Shown in pieces: positions 26,232 to 34,846 of a stretch of DNA of 64,000 bases; position 1 is the first letter of the stretch, and each line of letters begins with the position of its first letter. The DNA is taken from NCBI GenBank assembly GCA_028819195.1, contig JAPPMF010000007.1, forward strand, positions 62,001-126,000, read 5' to 3'. The stretch comes from Bin55 sp028819195 (GTDB lineage: Bacteria > Pseudomonadota > Gammaproteobacteria > Pseudomonadales > Azotimanducaceae). A program made the position numbers and the translations under genes. The notes below the pieces were generated by a model. It was not told where the DNA came from, ran no database searches, and worked only from the letters and a program-made list of their open reading frames with translations.

Positions 26232-26804
26232 TTACTCAGTGGCAGGTGGGGATGGTACTTCGTCTCCATCGGACGTACGATCTACTTCTTCCGTCATAGA
26301 ATCTTGATCTGAATCTAAAAGATGAGCTTGAATACCGAGTTCGGCTAGCAGTTCATCCACCGAAAGACTACCACTGTCGTCTTCGTCAAGTTGCTCGAAT
26401 CGTTTTTCATAATAACGTGTCGCTTCGTTTTTGGCACTTTCAGTATCGATCACCACTTCATTAGTTTCTTCTTCTGAACCATCGCTATTTTCTGCAATTT
26501 CGGTCTCAGTGTCGTTCTCTAACGTGTTACTCAAAACAGTTGTATCTGGTATCGCCGATAAACGTGCCGCCTTAGCACTCTCTGTCGACATTTGGACATA
26601 CTCTTCTTTGGAGATTTCACCGTCTTCGTTTTCGTCCCAGTGCTTGATTTGCGATTCTGCTACGCGTACTTTGACAGCCTCTAGACGATCCTTGATCGAC
26701 TCCGAATCCATTGGTAGAACTGCTTGCTCTTCTTCTTGAGATCCAAGGAATGTTCCGAGTAGCATAGAAACACCTGCCAACACAGTTAATGTTTGAAATT
26801 TCAT
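26232..26804 (-). CDS. Secreted EF-hand calcium-binding protein
   Basis: The 190-residue acidic protein has an N-terminal signal peptide (MKFQTLTVLAGVSMLLGTFLG). One EF-hand loop is in HWDENEDGEISKEEY (about residues 55-69) and a second in QLDEDDSGSLSVDELL (about 137-152), both with D-x-(N/D)-x-(D/S)-G spacing and a terminal Glu. The parts between and after the loops are rich in Glu, Asp, Ser and Thr. It is expected in the periplasm or outside the cell as a calcium buffer or sensor. I do not recognise a named family. It stands alone, facing the tRNA cluster, 72 bases downstream of radA. Confidence 0.75.
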   Translation of the reverse strand: MKFQTLTVLAGVSMLLGTFLGSQEEEQAVLPMDSESIKDRLEAVKVRVAESQIKHWDENEDGEISKEEYVQMSTESAKAARLSAIPDTTVLSNTLENDTETEIAENSDGSEEETNEVVIDTESAKNEATRYYEKRFEQLDEDDSGSLSVDELLAELGIQAHLLDSDQDSMTEEVDRTSDGDEVPSPPATE

Positions 26805-26876
26805 CGCAAATTTTCCAACCCTCTATTTGAACCATTCATTGTAACGTGAGTCGTTGCACTCACGTATACACTCAAC

Positions 26877-28244
26877 TCAGAGTAGTACTTCTTGAATCTT
26901 GTCTAAAGCAGCACTCAGTGATTGGACGTAAGCAACTTCTATCCCTTCGACCGGTCGTTTCGCGCGGTTAGCGATTGGTACAATCGCTTGCGTGAAACCA
27001 TGCTTCTTTACTTCCCGGAGACGTTCCTGGCCGTTTGGAACTGGACGAATTTCCCCGGTCAGTCCTAGCTCACCAAAGACAACCAGATCTCGTGGGATCG
27101 GACGATTTCGAAAGCTTGAATAAACGGAAACCAAGGTCGCTAAATCGACCGCTGTTTCAACTACACGAATTCCTCCGGTTACGTTTGCAAACACATCTTG
27201 ATCAGCAATCGATATACCACAATGTCGATGCATGACCGCTAATAACATTGCAAGTCTTTGGGCATCAAGACCAACTGCAACGCGGCGAGGATAACCACCT
27301 TGAACATCGTCGACTAAGGCTTGAATCTCTACAAGCAGCGGTCGAGTTCCTTCCCAGGTCACGGTTACTACACTACCAGGTGCTGGATCTCCGGTGTTTT
27401 CTAAAAATATTGCCGATGGGTTCGTCACTTCTTTTAAACCCTTGTCAGTCATGGCGAATACACCGAGTTCATTCACCGCACCGAACCGGTTTTTTACTCC
27501 GCGTAGTGTTCGAAAGCGACTCCCGACAGGTGAGTCCAACATGACAAAACAGTCAATCATATGTTCCAGGACTTTTGGACCCGCTAGATTTCCTTCCTTA
27601 GTTACATGACCAACTAATACAAACGTCGTTGCAGTTTGTTTCGCGATTCGGATGAGTTGGCTGGCACAGTCGCGTACTTGTGAGACACTACCCGGTGCAC
27701 TTTCACTATGTTCTGAGTACATAACCTGGATGGAATCAATGACAACGACTGCGGGTTTTTCTCGATTAACTAGATCGACAACTTCTGCGACATTGGTTAG
27801 AGAGGCGAGTTGAATATTCTGATTAGAGATGCCGAATCGCACAGCTCGCCCAGCGATCTGTTGTACCGACTCTTCACCACTCACATACAGACAGGCTAGT
27901 TCCTTTGTTGCAAGTTCGTTAATCATTTGTAGGAGCAGTGAAGATTTACCAGCGCCAGGATTACCACCAATGAGGACAACCGACCCTTCGACCAAGCCAC
28001 CACCTAGCACGCGATCAAGTTCTTGTATTTCAGTCTGGATTCGCTGCGTTGCTTGAAGTTGTACTTCTGCCAGTCTCGTGATGTTTGCCATATCGGAAAC
28101 GATCCCCGTACGCGCGGCCGTACTTTTTCTTTCTACCGTCATCTCATCGAGGCAGTTCCATTCGTCACAAATCGAGCATTGTCCCTGCCATTTGTTGTGC
28201 GACGCACCACATTGGTTGCAGACATAGACTGTTTTCGTTTTCAT
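26877..28244 (-). CDS. radA: DNA repair protein RadA (Sms)
   Basis: RadA is a DnaB-like motor that extends heteroduplexes during recombination. It has an N-terminal zinc finger (CNQCGASHNKWQGQCSICDEW with four Cys), Walker A GGNPGAGKSSLL, the RadA-specific KNRFG motif (VKNRFGAVNELGVF) and a C-terminal Lon-like domain (VGLDAQRLAMLLAVMHRHCG, DLVVFGELGLTGEIRPV). Length 455 is normal. A TATAAT is present 33-38 bases upstream of its ATG (28277-28282, minus strand) inside the palindrome TATACGTATA. Confidence 0.96.
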   Translation of the reverse strand: MKTKTVYVCNQCGASHNKWQGQCSICDEWNCLDEMTVERKSTAARTGIVSDMANITRLAEVQLQATQRIQTEIQELDRVLGGGLVEGSVVLIGGNPGAGKSSLLLQMINELATKELACLYVSGEESVQQIAGRAVRFGISNQNIQLASLTNVAEVVDLVNREKPAVVVIDSIQVMYSEHSESAPGSVSQVRDCASQLIRIAKQTATTFVLVGHVTKEGNLAGPKVLEHMIDCFVMLDSPVGSRFRTLRGVKNRFGAVNELGVFAMTDKGLKEVTNPSAIFLENTGDPAPGSVVTVTWEGTRPLLVEIQALVDDVQGGYPRRVAVGLDAQRLAMLLAVMHRHCGISIADQDVFANVTGGIRVVETAVDLATLVSVYSSFRNRPIPRDLVVFGELGLTGEIRPVPNGQERLREVKKHGFTQAIVPIANRAKRPVEGIEVAYVQSLSAALDKIQEVLL

Positions 28245-28374
28245 GGTCGTGAAGGATATGTTAAAAGTTACTGTTCATTATACGTATACAAATAAACATA
28301 TTAGAATTGTCGTTGCAATTCTTCGTGAGAATAGCGACAAAGTGGTGTCATCCTCACTGCTCAGTCTGACTCGA

Positions 28375-28393
28375 TCGGTACAAACAGTACCGA
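28375..28393 (-). repeat. Stem-loop directly after dnaB
   Basis: Perfect 7-bp arms TCGGTAC and GTACCGA enclose a 5-base loop, 6 bases beyond the dnaB stop. No run of U follows on the minus strand, so it is not a standard intrinsic terminator; it may protect the 3' end or reduce read-through into radA. Confidence 0.4.
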
Positions 28394-28399
28394 AGTAGA

Positions 28400-30028
28400 T
28401 CAGAAGGGTGGTCCGTCTGAGTCCTCTGAAGGATCTTTTGGTTGATATTTGTCCTCGTCGGGAAATTCAGGATCCTCGACCGATACGACAGATACAGCAG
28501 TACTCATTTGAGGCGATACATTAGCACGGTATGCGTCTTCACCTTCATTAGAAAACTTCATTAGAGTATGTTTGAAATCCAACCGTACTTCACCACAAGG
28601 ACCATTTCGATGTTTGCCTACGATAATTTCAGCCTTACCTGGGTAGGGTGATTCTTTGTCGTATTCGTCGTCACGATAAATGAAAAGGATTAAATCAGCG
28701 TCTTGCTCAATTTCTCCACTGTCACGTAAATCGGCCATGCGCGGACGTTTGTTTTCGCGGTTTTCGACATTTCGATTAAGTTGTGCGACGCTAATCACAG
28801 GAATTTTGAATTCCTTAGCCATAGCTTTCAAAGCCCGCGAAACACTCCCTAATTCGATTACGCGACTGTTGTAATTTTTACCTGGTGTGATAAGTTGCAG
28901 ATAGTCCACCACGACCATGGCTAATCTGTTCTTGTGTGCATCTTGCTCAGTGTTAAAGGTCGAGGCTAAATGACGATTGACGCGACGGATGTGGGCGCGC
29001 ATTTCATCGACCGTCGTCCCGGGTTTATCCACAATAAAAATGTCGGTTTCAGAGAGTGAAATACGGGCACTTTCTAGTTGTTCCCAGTCTTTTGAGGTTA
29101 GATTTTCACCGCGATCTAATTTGTGATACGGGACCCCAGCGATGGCCGCGAACATCCGACGAATTAACTGATCTCGATCTTGTTCTAACGAGAAAAACAG
29201 CATCGGTTGATTAGTATTTAAAGCAATATTAGTACACACGTTAAGTGAAAACGCTGTCTTTCCCATCCCGGGACGAGCTGCGACAATGATTAAGTCGTTA
29301 TCGCGGAATCCCGAGGTAAGTTCGTCTAGGCCGTGATAGCCTGATTCCAAACCTGGAATCCGTCCACCACGCTTTTCCATTTCGCGAACTTGTTCAATGA
29401 TACCATCGGCTTCATTACGTAGATTAGTTACCGCGCGTTCGTCGACGACACGGCCGCCAACTCGTAGGATTTCTACTTCAGACTCAGTCAGAATCTCTGT
29501 TACTGATTTATTGTCTGGTTGAGTTGCAATGGCACGGACATTATCAGAGGCGCGAATTAGCTCTCGCCGAATCGTCCGTGCTCGTACGATGTCTTTGTAG
29601 TCGAGCAAACGATAAGAATCATGTAAGGTGAGAACTAAATCTCCGACATAGTTTCTCCCGCCGGCTTTTTCGAGTATGTTTGAGTCCTTTAAGGAATTTA
29701 CGACTGAAATTTCGTCCGTGGGTCGGTTTTGATTCGCTAAAGTTCGAATCGTATCGAATATTTTCCGGTTACGGTAGTCGTAGAAGTCAGATTCTTCGAT
29801 CAGTCCGGTCAGACGGTCCCAAGCCGTTTCATCTTCCATTAGACAAGCGAGAATCGCTCGTTCCGCTTCTAAGTTGTAAACCCCGTCGTCGAGTTCGAAA
29901 CTAGATTCGGCGACGTTGTCGTCTAATTCGGAAGAGTCGTAGAGTTCATTCTCTAAATCTTGCTCTTGATTCTCTAAGTTTTGATCTGGATTTTGATCGC
30001 CGTCTAGGTCTTCTTGGTTGGTTTGCAT
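28400..30028 (-). CDS. dnaB: Replicative DNA helicase DnaB
   Basis: DnaB is the hexameric 5'-3' helicase of the replication fork. The N-terminal domain starts near residue 45 (YNLEAERAILACLMEDETAW), and the RecA-like motor has Walker A AARPGMGKTAFSLNV, FSLEQDRDQLIRRM, VVDYLQLI, SVAQLNRNVENRENKRP and GEIEQDADLILFIYRD. Length 542 exceeds the usual 460-475 because of an acidic extension of about 45 residues at the N terminus (rich in Asp, Glu, Asn and Gln) and about 40 residues at the C terminus. There is no intein. Confidence 0.96.
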   Translation of the reverse strand: MQTNQEDLDGDQNPDQNLENQEQDLENELYDSSELDDNVAESSFELDDGVYNLEAERAILACLMEDETAWDRLTGLIEESDFYDYRNRKIFDTIRTLANQNRPTDEISVVNSLKDSNILEKAGGRNYVGDLVLTLHDSYRLLDYKDIVRARTIRRELIRASDNVRAIATQPDNKSVTEILTESEVEILRVGGRVVDERAVTNLRNEADGIIEQVREMEKRGGRIPGLESGYHGLDELTSGFRDNDLIIVAARPGMGKTAFSLNVCTNIALNTNQPMLFFSLEQDRDQLIRRMFAAIAGVPYHKLDRGENLTSKDWEQLESARISLSETDIFIVDKPGTTVDEMRAHIRRVNRHLASTFNTEQDAHKNRLAMVVVDYLQLITPGKNYNSRVIELGSVSRALKAMAKEFKIPVISVAQLNRNVENRENKRPRMADLRDSGEIEQDADLILFIYRDDEYDKESPYPGKAEIIVGKHRNGPCGEVRLDFKHTLMKFSNEGEDAYRANVSPQMSTAVSVVSVEDPEFPDEDKYQPKDPSEDSDGPPF

Positions 30029-30307
30029 GGCGTTTATTTCATCCGTGAATATTGAAAGAGTAAATCGTGCTACTTACATTAAACCAAACTGTGATTAATA
30101 ATTCAACACATTCCTTGTTTAATCATACTAAATTGTGTAGAACTTAACAAGTCTCGACTGTGTGTACTGGAAAACCTTGTGGAAAAATAGTGTTTAAAGT
30201 TTGGAAATTTTTACTCTATACAAACAATTCACATGAGATCGACAACGTTGTTTAAAAAGTATAGATGTTGTGGAATCACAACGAAACGCGAGACATAAAG
30301 TTGACTA
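30029..30307. promoter_or_regulatory. AT-rich dnaB upstream region with palindromes and DnaA-box-like sites
   Basis: This segment is clearly richer in A and T than its neighbours. It contains two palindromes, ACAACGTTGT (30242-30251) and GTTGTG-GAAT-CACAAC (30267-30282), and two sequences close to the reverse DnaA box TGTGGATAA: TGTGGAAAA (30178-30186) and TGTGGAATC (30269-30277). It must serve dnaB on the minus strand and could also serve the small forward ORF at 30308. Site assignments are by eye. Confidence 0.35.
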
Positions 30308-30451
30308 GTGAAACAAGCATATGAAATTCTCGACGAATTTAGTGAACGCGAGATGTTGCCAATGAATCAAATGCCTGCCGAAATCCTAGAACACCTACCA
30401 TTAGTACGACAGTGGTGGTGTGGCGAACCAACTGTCAAAGGTAGTTCCTAG
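30308..30451 (+). CDS. Possible small protein, 47 residues
   Basis: A GTG-started frame, placed just after an in-frame TGA, encodes a compact acidic peptide beginning VKQAYEILDEFSEREMLP, followed by several Met and Pro residues and a QWWCGEP segment, and ends at TAG 30449-30451. It reads on the strand opposite to both neighbours (dnaB and rplI). Amino-acid composition looks protein-like, but there is no good Shine-Dalgarno and I do not recognise it. It could also be the remnant of a longer gene. Confidence 0.3.
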   Translation: MKQAYEILDEFSEREMLPMNQMPAEILEHLPLVRQWWCGEPTVKGSS

Positions 30452-30488
30452 TTGGGCAAAAGGTCGAAGCAGTTGTTCTCGGTAGTCG

Positions 30489-30935
30489 TTAACTCGCTTC
30501 TACAATGATGTGAATCGTTCTTGAGACGTCGGCGTGAATATGAATGTCTATATCGTATTCACCAGTTTCACGAATCACGCCACTTGGCATGCGTATTTCG
30601 CTTTTGTGTACTTCAATCCCCAGATTAGCTAGTTCTTTGGAGATCTCAAGGGGACCAACTGAACCATACAGCCTGCCTTCCCCTAGGGATCGTTGCAGGA
30701 TCGTAAGCGTTAAATCAGTTAGTTGTGCGGCACGTTGTTCAGCACCTTGTAGTTTGGCAATCGCTTTCTCTCTTAATTCTGCTTCGCGATCTTCGAAAAT
30801 CTTGCGATTGTCGGGAGTAGCCTTTAGTGCTAACCCGCGAGGAATCAAGTAATTTCTTGCGAAGCCATTTTTTACTTTGACTTCGTCGCCAAGATCACCG
30901 AGATTTGCGACACGTTCTAGTAGCAGTACATTCAT
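30489..30935 (-). CDS. rplI: 50S ribosomal protein L9
   Basis: L9 is a two-domain protein at the base of the L1 stalk. It has the full N-terminal domain MNVLLLERVANLGDLGDEVKVKNGFARNYLIPRG in consecutive segments, the long connecting helix (DNRKIFEDREAELREKAIAKL) and a C-terminal domain (RLYGSVGPLEISKELANLGI). Length is 148. It starts 13 bases after rpsR in the rpsF-rpsR-rplI operon. Confidence 0.97.
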   Translation of the reverse strand: MNVLLLERVANLGDLGDEVKVKNGFARNYLIPRGLALKATPDNRKIFEDREAELREKAIAKLQGAEQRAAQLTDLTLTILQRSLGEGRLYGSVGPLEISKELANLGIEVHKSEIRMPSGVIRETGEYDIDIHIHADVSRTIHIIVEAS

Positions 30936-30948
30936 ATCAGGATCCTAT

Positions 30949-31176
30949 CTAGGAATGTTGATCAGTGTAGGGTAGTAAAGCTAGGTACCGTGCCCGTTTA
31001 ATCGCCCGGGCGAGTTGACGCTGGTATCGCGCACTAGTCCCCATCTTACGTGCTGGCGCGATTTTGCCAGTTTCACTGATGTAGAGTTTTAACATCTCCA
31101 GATCTTTATAGTCAACTTCTTTGATACCAAGCGCGGTGAAGCGACACCCGTATCGACGTCTCATTGGTCTAGCCAT
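30949..31176 (-). CDS. rpsR: 30S ribosomal protein S18
   Basis: S18 binds next to S6 on the small-subunit platform. The 75-residue product has FTALGIKEVDYKDLEML, SETGKIAPARKMGTSARYQRQLARAIKRARYLALLPY, which is the complete conserved core. The ATG overlaps the rpsF stop by one base, so the S6 and S18 partners are translationally coupled. priB, often found between them in enterics, is absent. Confidence 0.97.
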   Translation of the reverse strand: MARPMRRRYGCRFTALGIKEVDYKDLEMLKLYISETGKIAPARKMGTSARYQRQLARAIKRARYLALLPYTDQHS

Positions 31177-31913
31177 TATTCGTCTTTCTCCTTGTCTTGG
31201 ACTTCTTCCGACTCTGTCGATTCGGAGGGTTCATCTTGTTGTTCTGGTTCTGTGGAATCCGAGTTCTCGTTGACGTCCGAGGATTCTTCATCTTCAATTG
31301 CGGGATCTGCAGCTTCGTCGGTATTTTTCGCGTCCGATGGGTCGTCTTCGTCGTTAGTTGGAGCAACTGCTTCCTCCGCCGGAGGTTCTGATTCAGTTGA
31401 ATCTGACTCTGTAGTCGGTTCTGCTACTTCTGGTACTGATTCTGTCGACTCATCTGAATCTTCTGGTTCTGCAGAATCGGTGATCGCATCTTCGGATTCT
31501 TCATCAGTTTCAGCCGCTTCGCGCGCTCGTCGGCGCGCTTCCATATCGGCTTCTCGCTGTCGTTCTAACTCTTTTTCTTCCTCACGTTGACGTAATTCAA
31601 CTTCGTAAATTTTGGAGATTTCGGTAATCGCATACTTACGTGACAATATCAAGTTCCGTAACACGGCATCATTGAAGCGAAACGCGCTCTCTAATTCATC
31701 AATAACCGGCTTCTCGACCTCGATATTCATTAAGACGTAGTGTCCTTTATGAATCTTCGCAATCGGATAAGCTAGCTGGCGGCGTCCCCAATCTTCACAA
31801 CGGTGGATCTTCCCACCATCGCGTTCAATCATGGCGCGGTATCGTTCAATCATGCCCGGCACTTGTTCAGATTGGTCCGGATGCACAATGAACACAATTT
31901 CGTAGTGTCGCAA
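31176..31913 (-). CDS. rpsF: 30S ribosomal protein S6 with a long acidic C-terminal tail
   Basis: The S6 fold covers roughly residues 1-98 (RHYEIVFIVHPDQSEQVPGM, WGRRQLAYPIAKIHKGHYVLMNIE, ESAFRFNDAVLRNLILS). The start is TTG at 31913, with AGGAG six bases ahead; the frame is open further upstream but without homology. After S6 comes a charged helix-like stretch (ELRQREEEKELERQREADMEARRRAREA) and then about 110 residues made almost only of Glu, Asp, Ser, Thr, Pro and Ala with about three Lys. Usual S6 length is 100-140; this is 245. E. coli S6 receives glutamates after translation by RimK, so an encoded acidic tail is notable. Confidence 0.95.
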   Translation of the reverse strand: MRHYEIVFIVHPDQSEQVPGMIERYRAMIERDGGKIHRCEDWGRRQLAYPIAKIHKGHYVLMNIEVEKPVIDELESAFRFNDAVLRNLILSRKYAITEISKIYEVELRQREEEKELERQREADMEARRRAREAAETDEESEDAITDSAEPEDSDESTESVPEVAEPTTESDSTESEPPAEEAVAPTNDEDDPSDAKNTDEAADPAIEDEESSDVNENSDSTEPEQQDEPSESTESEEVQDKEKDE

Positions 31914-32041
31914 GGTAATCTCCTTTCGGCAAATTGTTTCCGACCCACGTAGCTCGTGTTCGTGAAACAAGGAGTTGAGTTAGTTAGGGATCGATTCGAT
32001 CCAGTTCGGTAATTTTAAGTAAACAGTTTGTGGTACGCTAT

Positions 32042-32812
32042 TCAGGTCGACGAACCAGCTCTTTGGCGGCATACTTCATACAATAAAATCCCTGTAGCAA
32101 CGGAGACATTCAGACTTGTTGCTTGACCGCTCATCGGGATTCCAACAATATGGTCACAGACTTCCTTCGTCAACCTGCGTAAGCCTTTACCTTCGTTACC
32201 CACGACCATTGCAATGGGTCGTCGATAGTCTACGGCAGTGTAAGGTACTACCTCCTCATCGTCGGTTCCCACGATCCAACAGTTTTGGTTTTGCAACCAG
32301 CGCAGGGTGCGAACTAAGTTAGCAACTTGGACTAAGAATAAGGAATCTAGTACGCCGGTAGACGTTCGGTATACAACGTCAGTCAATGGCGCGCAACGGT
32401 TTTTTCCTAACAGTACTGCATCCACTCCTGCACCATCGGCTACACGTAGACAAGCACCGAGATTACGTGGGTCTTGGACGGTATCTAAAGCTAAAATCAG
32501 CGGGTTCTGCCATTCCGTAAAGGCTTGCTCGAACTCACGTTCAGAGTGTAGTTCGAAGGTTGAGACGTCAACGACTATTCCTTGATGTTCACCTAGTGTA
32601 GTTAACCGGTCTAGAGTTACACGAGGTACAGACTGAACTCTAACCGAGTGCAGGCGCGCGAGTGATTTGATCTCTTGAATAACAGCACCATGGTAATGTT
32701 GGGCGAACAATACGCGCCGAATACTTTTAGGGTTGTGTTTGAACGTAGCGCGCACATTTTTCAGTCCACCAATATATCGGGTAGCCGACTTTCCGTCGTT
32801 TTTGTCGTTCAA
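32042..32812 (-). CDS. rlmB: 23S rRNA (guanosine(2251)-2'-O)-methyltransferase RlmB
   Basis: This SpoU-family (SPOUT) methyltransferase modifies G2251 in the 23S rRNA P-loop. An N-terminal L30e-like substrate domain (residues about 10-85) is followed by the catalytic domain with motif 1 DTVQDPRNLGACLRVADGAG, motif 2 AMVVGNEGKGLRRL and motif 3 IPMSGQATSLNVSVATGILLYE, which forms the trefoil knot. Length 256. Its ATG overlaps the rnr stop by 4 bases, the common rnr-rlmB pair. Confidence 0.95.
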   Translation of the reverse strand: MNDKNDGKSATRYIGGLKNVRATFKHNPKSIRRVLFAQHYHGAVIQEIKSLARLHSVRVQSVPRVTLDRLTTLGEHQGIVVDVSTFELHSEREFEQAFTEWQNPLILALDTVQDPRNLGACLRVADGAGVDAVLLGKNRCAPLTDVVYRTSTGVLDSLFLVQVANLVRTLRWLQNQNCWIVGTDDEEVVPYTAVDYRRPIAMVVGNEGKGLRRLTKEVCDHIVGIPMSGQATSLNVSVATGILLYEVCRQRAGSST

Positions 32813-34554
32813 AAGTCGTCTCGGTATTGTTTTCGCGTACGGTACTCGGTTGTATAGTTACAAGTTTCCACTAGATCAAGTTGAGCGCTCTCTACATCGA
32901 CACCAGTTACTGTTACTTGTAGACGATCCCCCAGACTATATGTCTTATCGGTTTTCCATCCGCAAAGATTTGAGCCGCGGTAAACGAAATATTCCTTGCC
33001 TAGTTCCGAAATATGAATCAAACCGGCGATATAGAAATCGTCGATCTCAACAAATAAGCCAAATTCTTCCACCGAGACTACGTATCCCCAAAACGCTTTA
33101 CCAATATACTTTTTCAGTAGTGAACACTTCAACCAAGAATCCACTCGTCGGGATACGATTTCGGCTCGCCGTTCACATTCGGACAAATGTATTCCGAGCT
33201 CTCGCTGCGCAGCTGAAACCGGTTGATCCTGTTGTGATTTGCTTTTAAAAGTCGACTTCACTAAACGGTGTACATAAAGGTCAGAATAGCGTCTGATCGG
33301 CGAGGTAAAGTGAGCATAGTCTTGCAAGGCAAGACCAAAATGCCCGCGGTTGTCAAAGGCATATTGTGCCTGAGTGAGAGCTCGTAAAACTTGAATTTCC
33401 CAGATCCATGACTGTGCTCCAGATTCGCGAAGTTTATTGAGAACCAATTGAAAATCTTTTGGAGTTGCCATTAGTTTACGATCGACTTGGAGATTGCATT
33501 GATTGAGTACTGCTTGCAAGGTACCGATTGACTCACTATCAGGTTTGTCATGAATTCGATACATTCCATTGAGTCCTTGCTCCTGCAGATATTTGGCGGC
33601 ACATATGTTGGCTGCAATCATCGCTTCTTCGATCATTCGATGCGCATCATTCTGTACGAGGACCCCCACCCGAACTGATTCTCCATCCGCAACCCGTACT
33701 TCAGAAGTGTGAGGTGTGAAGTCTAAGGCACCACGTTCCTCGCGTCGTTGACGAAGGCAGCGGTAGAGCTTGTAAAATTCACTTAGAGAATTATTGATAG
33801 CATTGGAACGCGCGGGTAATTGACTAGTACTTATGCGATTTGCTTCAGTATAAGTCAAACGTCCTGCGGAGTGAATCACCGCATCATAGAAGGAATAACT
33901 AGTCGTGTTGCCGTTCGCATCGATATCCATTTCACACACCACGACCAAGCGATCTACACTTGGATTTAGGGAACAGATTCCGTTAGACAATTCTTCGGGT
34001 AGCATGGGAACGACGAAGTCAGGTAGGTAAACTGAATTTCCGCGGCGTTTAGCTTCTACATCAAGTGGTGAGTCTACTTTGACATAGTGGGCGACGTCTG
34101 CGATAGCCACAAAGAGTTTCCAATCCACGGCATTGGTTTTTTCCACATAGATCGCATCGTCAAAGTCTTTTGCTGTTTCACCATCAATGGTCACAAAGGC
34201 TAAATTACGTAAATCGCGCCGACGTTTTAAGGCACTTGGGTTGACGGTTTCTGGATAATCCATCACCATAGAATCCCAATCGTCGTGTGGGACGTTGTGC
34301 ACTAGCAAGAACGACTTAGTTGCACGGTCTACTTCATTGTGGGTTTTGATGCGAGATTCGATTTGCACACTAAGAGATCCGCTTTTGGCAATTTTGATTT
34401 TCGCCCGCACGATCTCACCTTGTTTTAGGGTGACTTTACCATTGAACGGGATGTTGTCCTTGTAACCCGGCGTAAGCGGCTTGAGGTACCATTTTTTGTG
34501 GTCTTTTACCGCAATGCCAACTACAGTATGAGAAGTTTGTGTTTCTTTTTCCAA
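32809..34554 (-). CDS. rnr: RNase R / RNase II family exoribonuclease, short form
   Basis: This 3'-5' exoribonuclease degrades structured RNA and takes part in RNA quality control. The RNB catalytic domain starts near residue 110 (LAFVTIDGETAKDFDDAIYVE, with the metal-binding aspartates) and includes YLPDFVVPMLPEELSNGICSL, HRMIEEAMIAAN, the ALQDYAHFTSPIRRYSDL block and a C-terminal S1 domain (GKAFWGYVVSVEEFGLFVEI). At 581 residues it is far shorter than RNase R (730-830) and also than RNase II (about 640). The helix-turn-helix and first cold-shock domain, and the basic C-terminal tail, are missing. The position beside rlmB supports rnr. I see no in-frame continuation upstream. Confidence 0.88.
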   Translation of the reverse strand: MEKETQTSHTVVGIAVKDHKKWYLKPLTPGYKDNIPFNGKVTLKQGEIVRAKIKIAKSGSLSVQIESRIKTHNEVDRATKSFLLVHNVPHDDWDSMVMDYPETVNPSALKRRRDLRNLAFVTIDGETAKDFDDAIYVEKTNAVDWKLFVAIADVAHYVKVDSPLDVEAKRRGNSVYLPDFVVPMLPEELSNGICSLNPSVDRLVVVCEMDIDANGNTTSYSFYDAVIHSAGRLTYTEANRISTSQLPARSNAINNSLSEFYKLYRCLRQRREERGALDFTPHTSEVRVADGESVRVGVLVQNDAHRMIEEAMIAANICAAKYLQEQGLNGMYRIHDKPDSESIGTLQAVLNQCNLQVDRKLMATPKDFQLVLNKLRESGAQSWIWEIQVLRALTQAQYAFDNRGHFGLALQDYAHFTSPIRRYSDLYVHRLVKSTFKSKSQQDQPVSAAQRELGIHLSECERRAEIVSRRVDSWLKCSLLKKYIGKAFWGYVVSVEEFGLFVEIDDFYIAGLIHISELGKEYFVYRGSNLCGWKTDKTYSLGDRLQVTVTGVDVESAQLDLVETCNYTTEYRTRKQYRDDF

Positions 34555-34748
34555 GGGTATATTTCTCTACAGATGTACGTTCGATTTATGCATGAGATAG
34601 TGCGGTGACTTTGCTGTTGGAGTCGTAGGTAGTACAATTTACGACTTAGGAACTACGTTTTCCGCTCGACAAAAGCATTCGGATATACCGCAATATTTTT
34701 GTACGAACTAGCGGTATTGTTACAGATTAATTCAAATAATCAAGTACT

Positions 34749-34835
34749 GCCGAGGTGGTGAAATTGGTAGACACGCCAGCTTCAGGTGCTGGTGGGGGTA
34801 ACCCCGTGGAGGTTCGAGTCCTCTCCTCGGCACCA
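34749..34835 (+). tRNA. tRNA-Leu(CAG)
   Basis: The 87-base type II tRNA has acceptor GCCGAGG/CCTCGGC, anticodon stem CCAGC/GCTGG with loop TTCAGGT (anticodon CAG, reading CUG), a long variable arm (GGGGGTAACCCC) and a T loop TTCGAGT. Discriminator A and CCA are encoded. It is divergent from rnr and converges on folE2, whose stop lies 11 bases away. Confidence 0.97.
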
Positions 34836-34846
34836 TAACCTGTTAT

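Noticed and set aside
31192..31590. 132-codon Ser/Val-rich frame on the + strand
   Set aside because: It is the antisense of the acidic tail of S6; Glu/Asp/Ser codons on one strand give an open Ser-rich frame on the other. No Shine-Dalgarno or homology.
31914..31970. Longer rpsF start
   Set aside because: The extra 19 residues are unlike S6, and TTG 31913 has a perfect AGGAG at the right distance.
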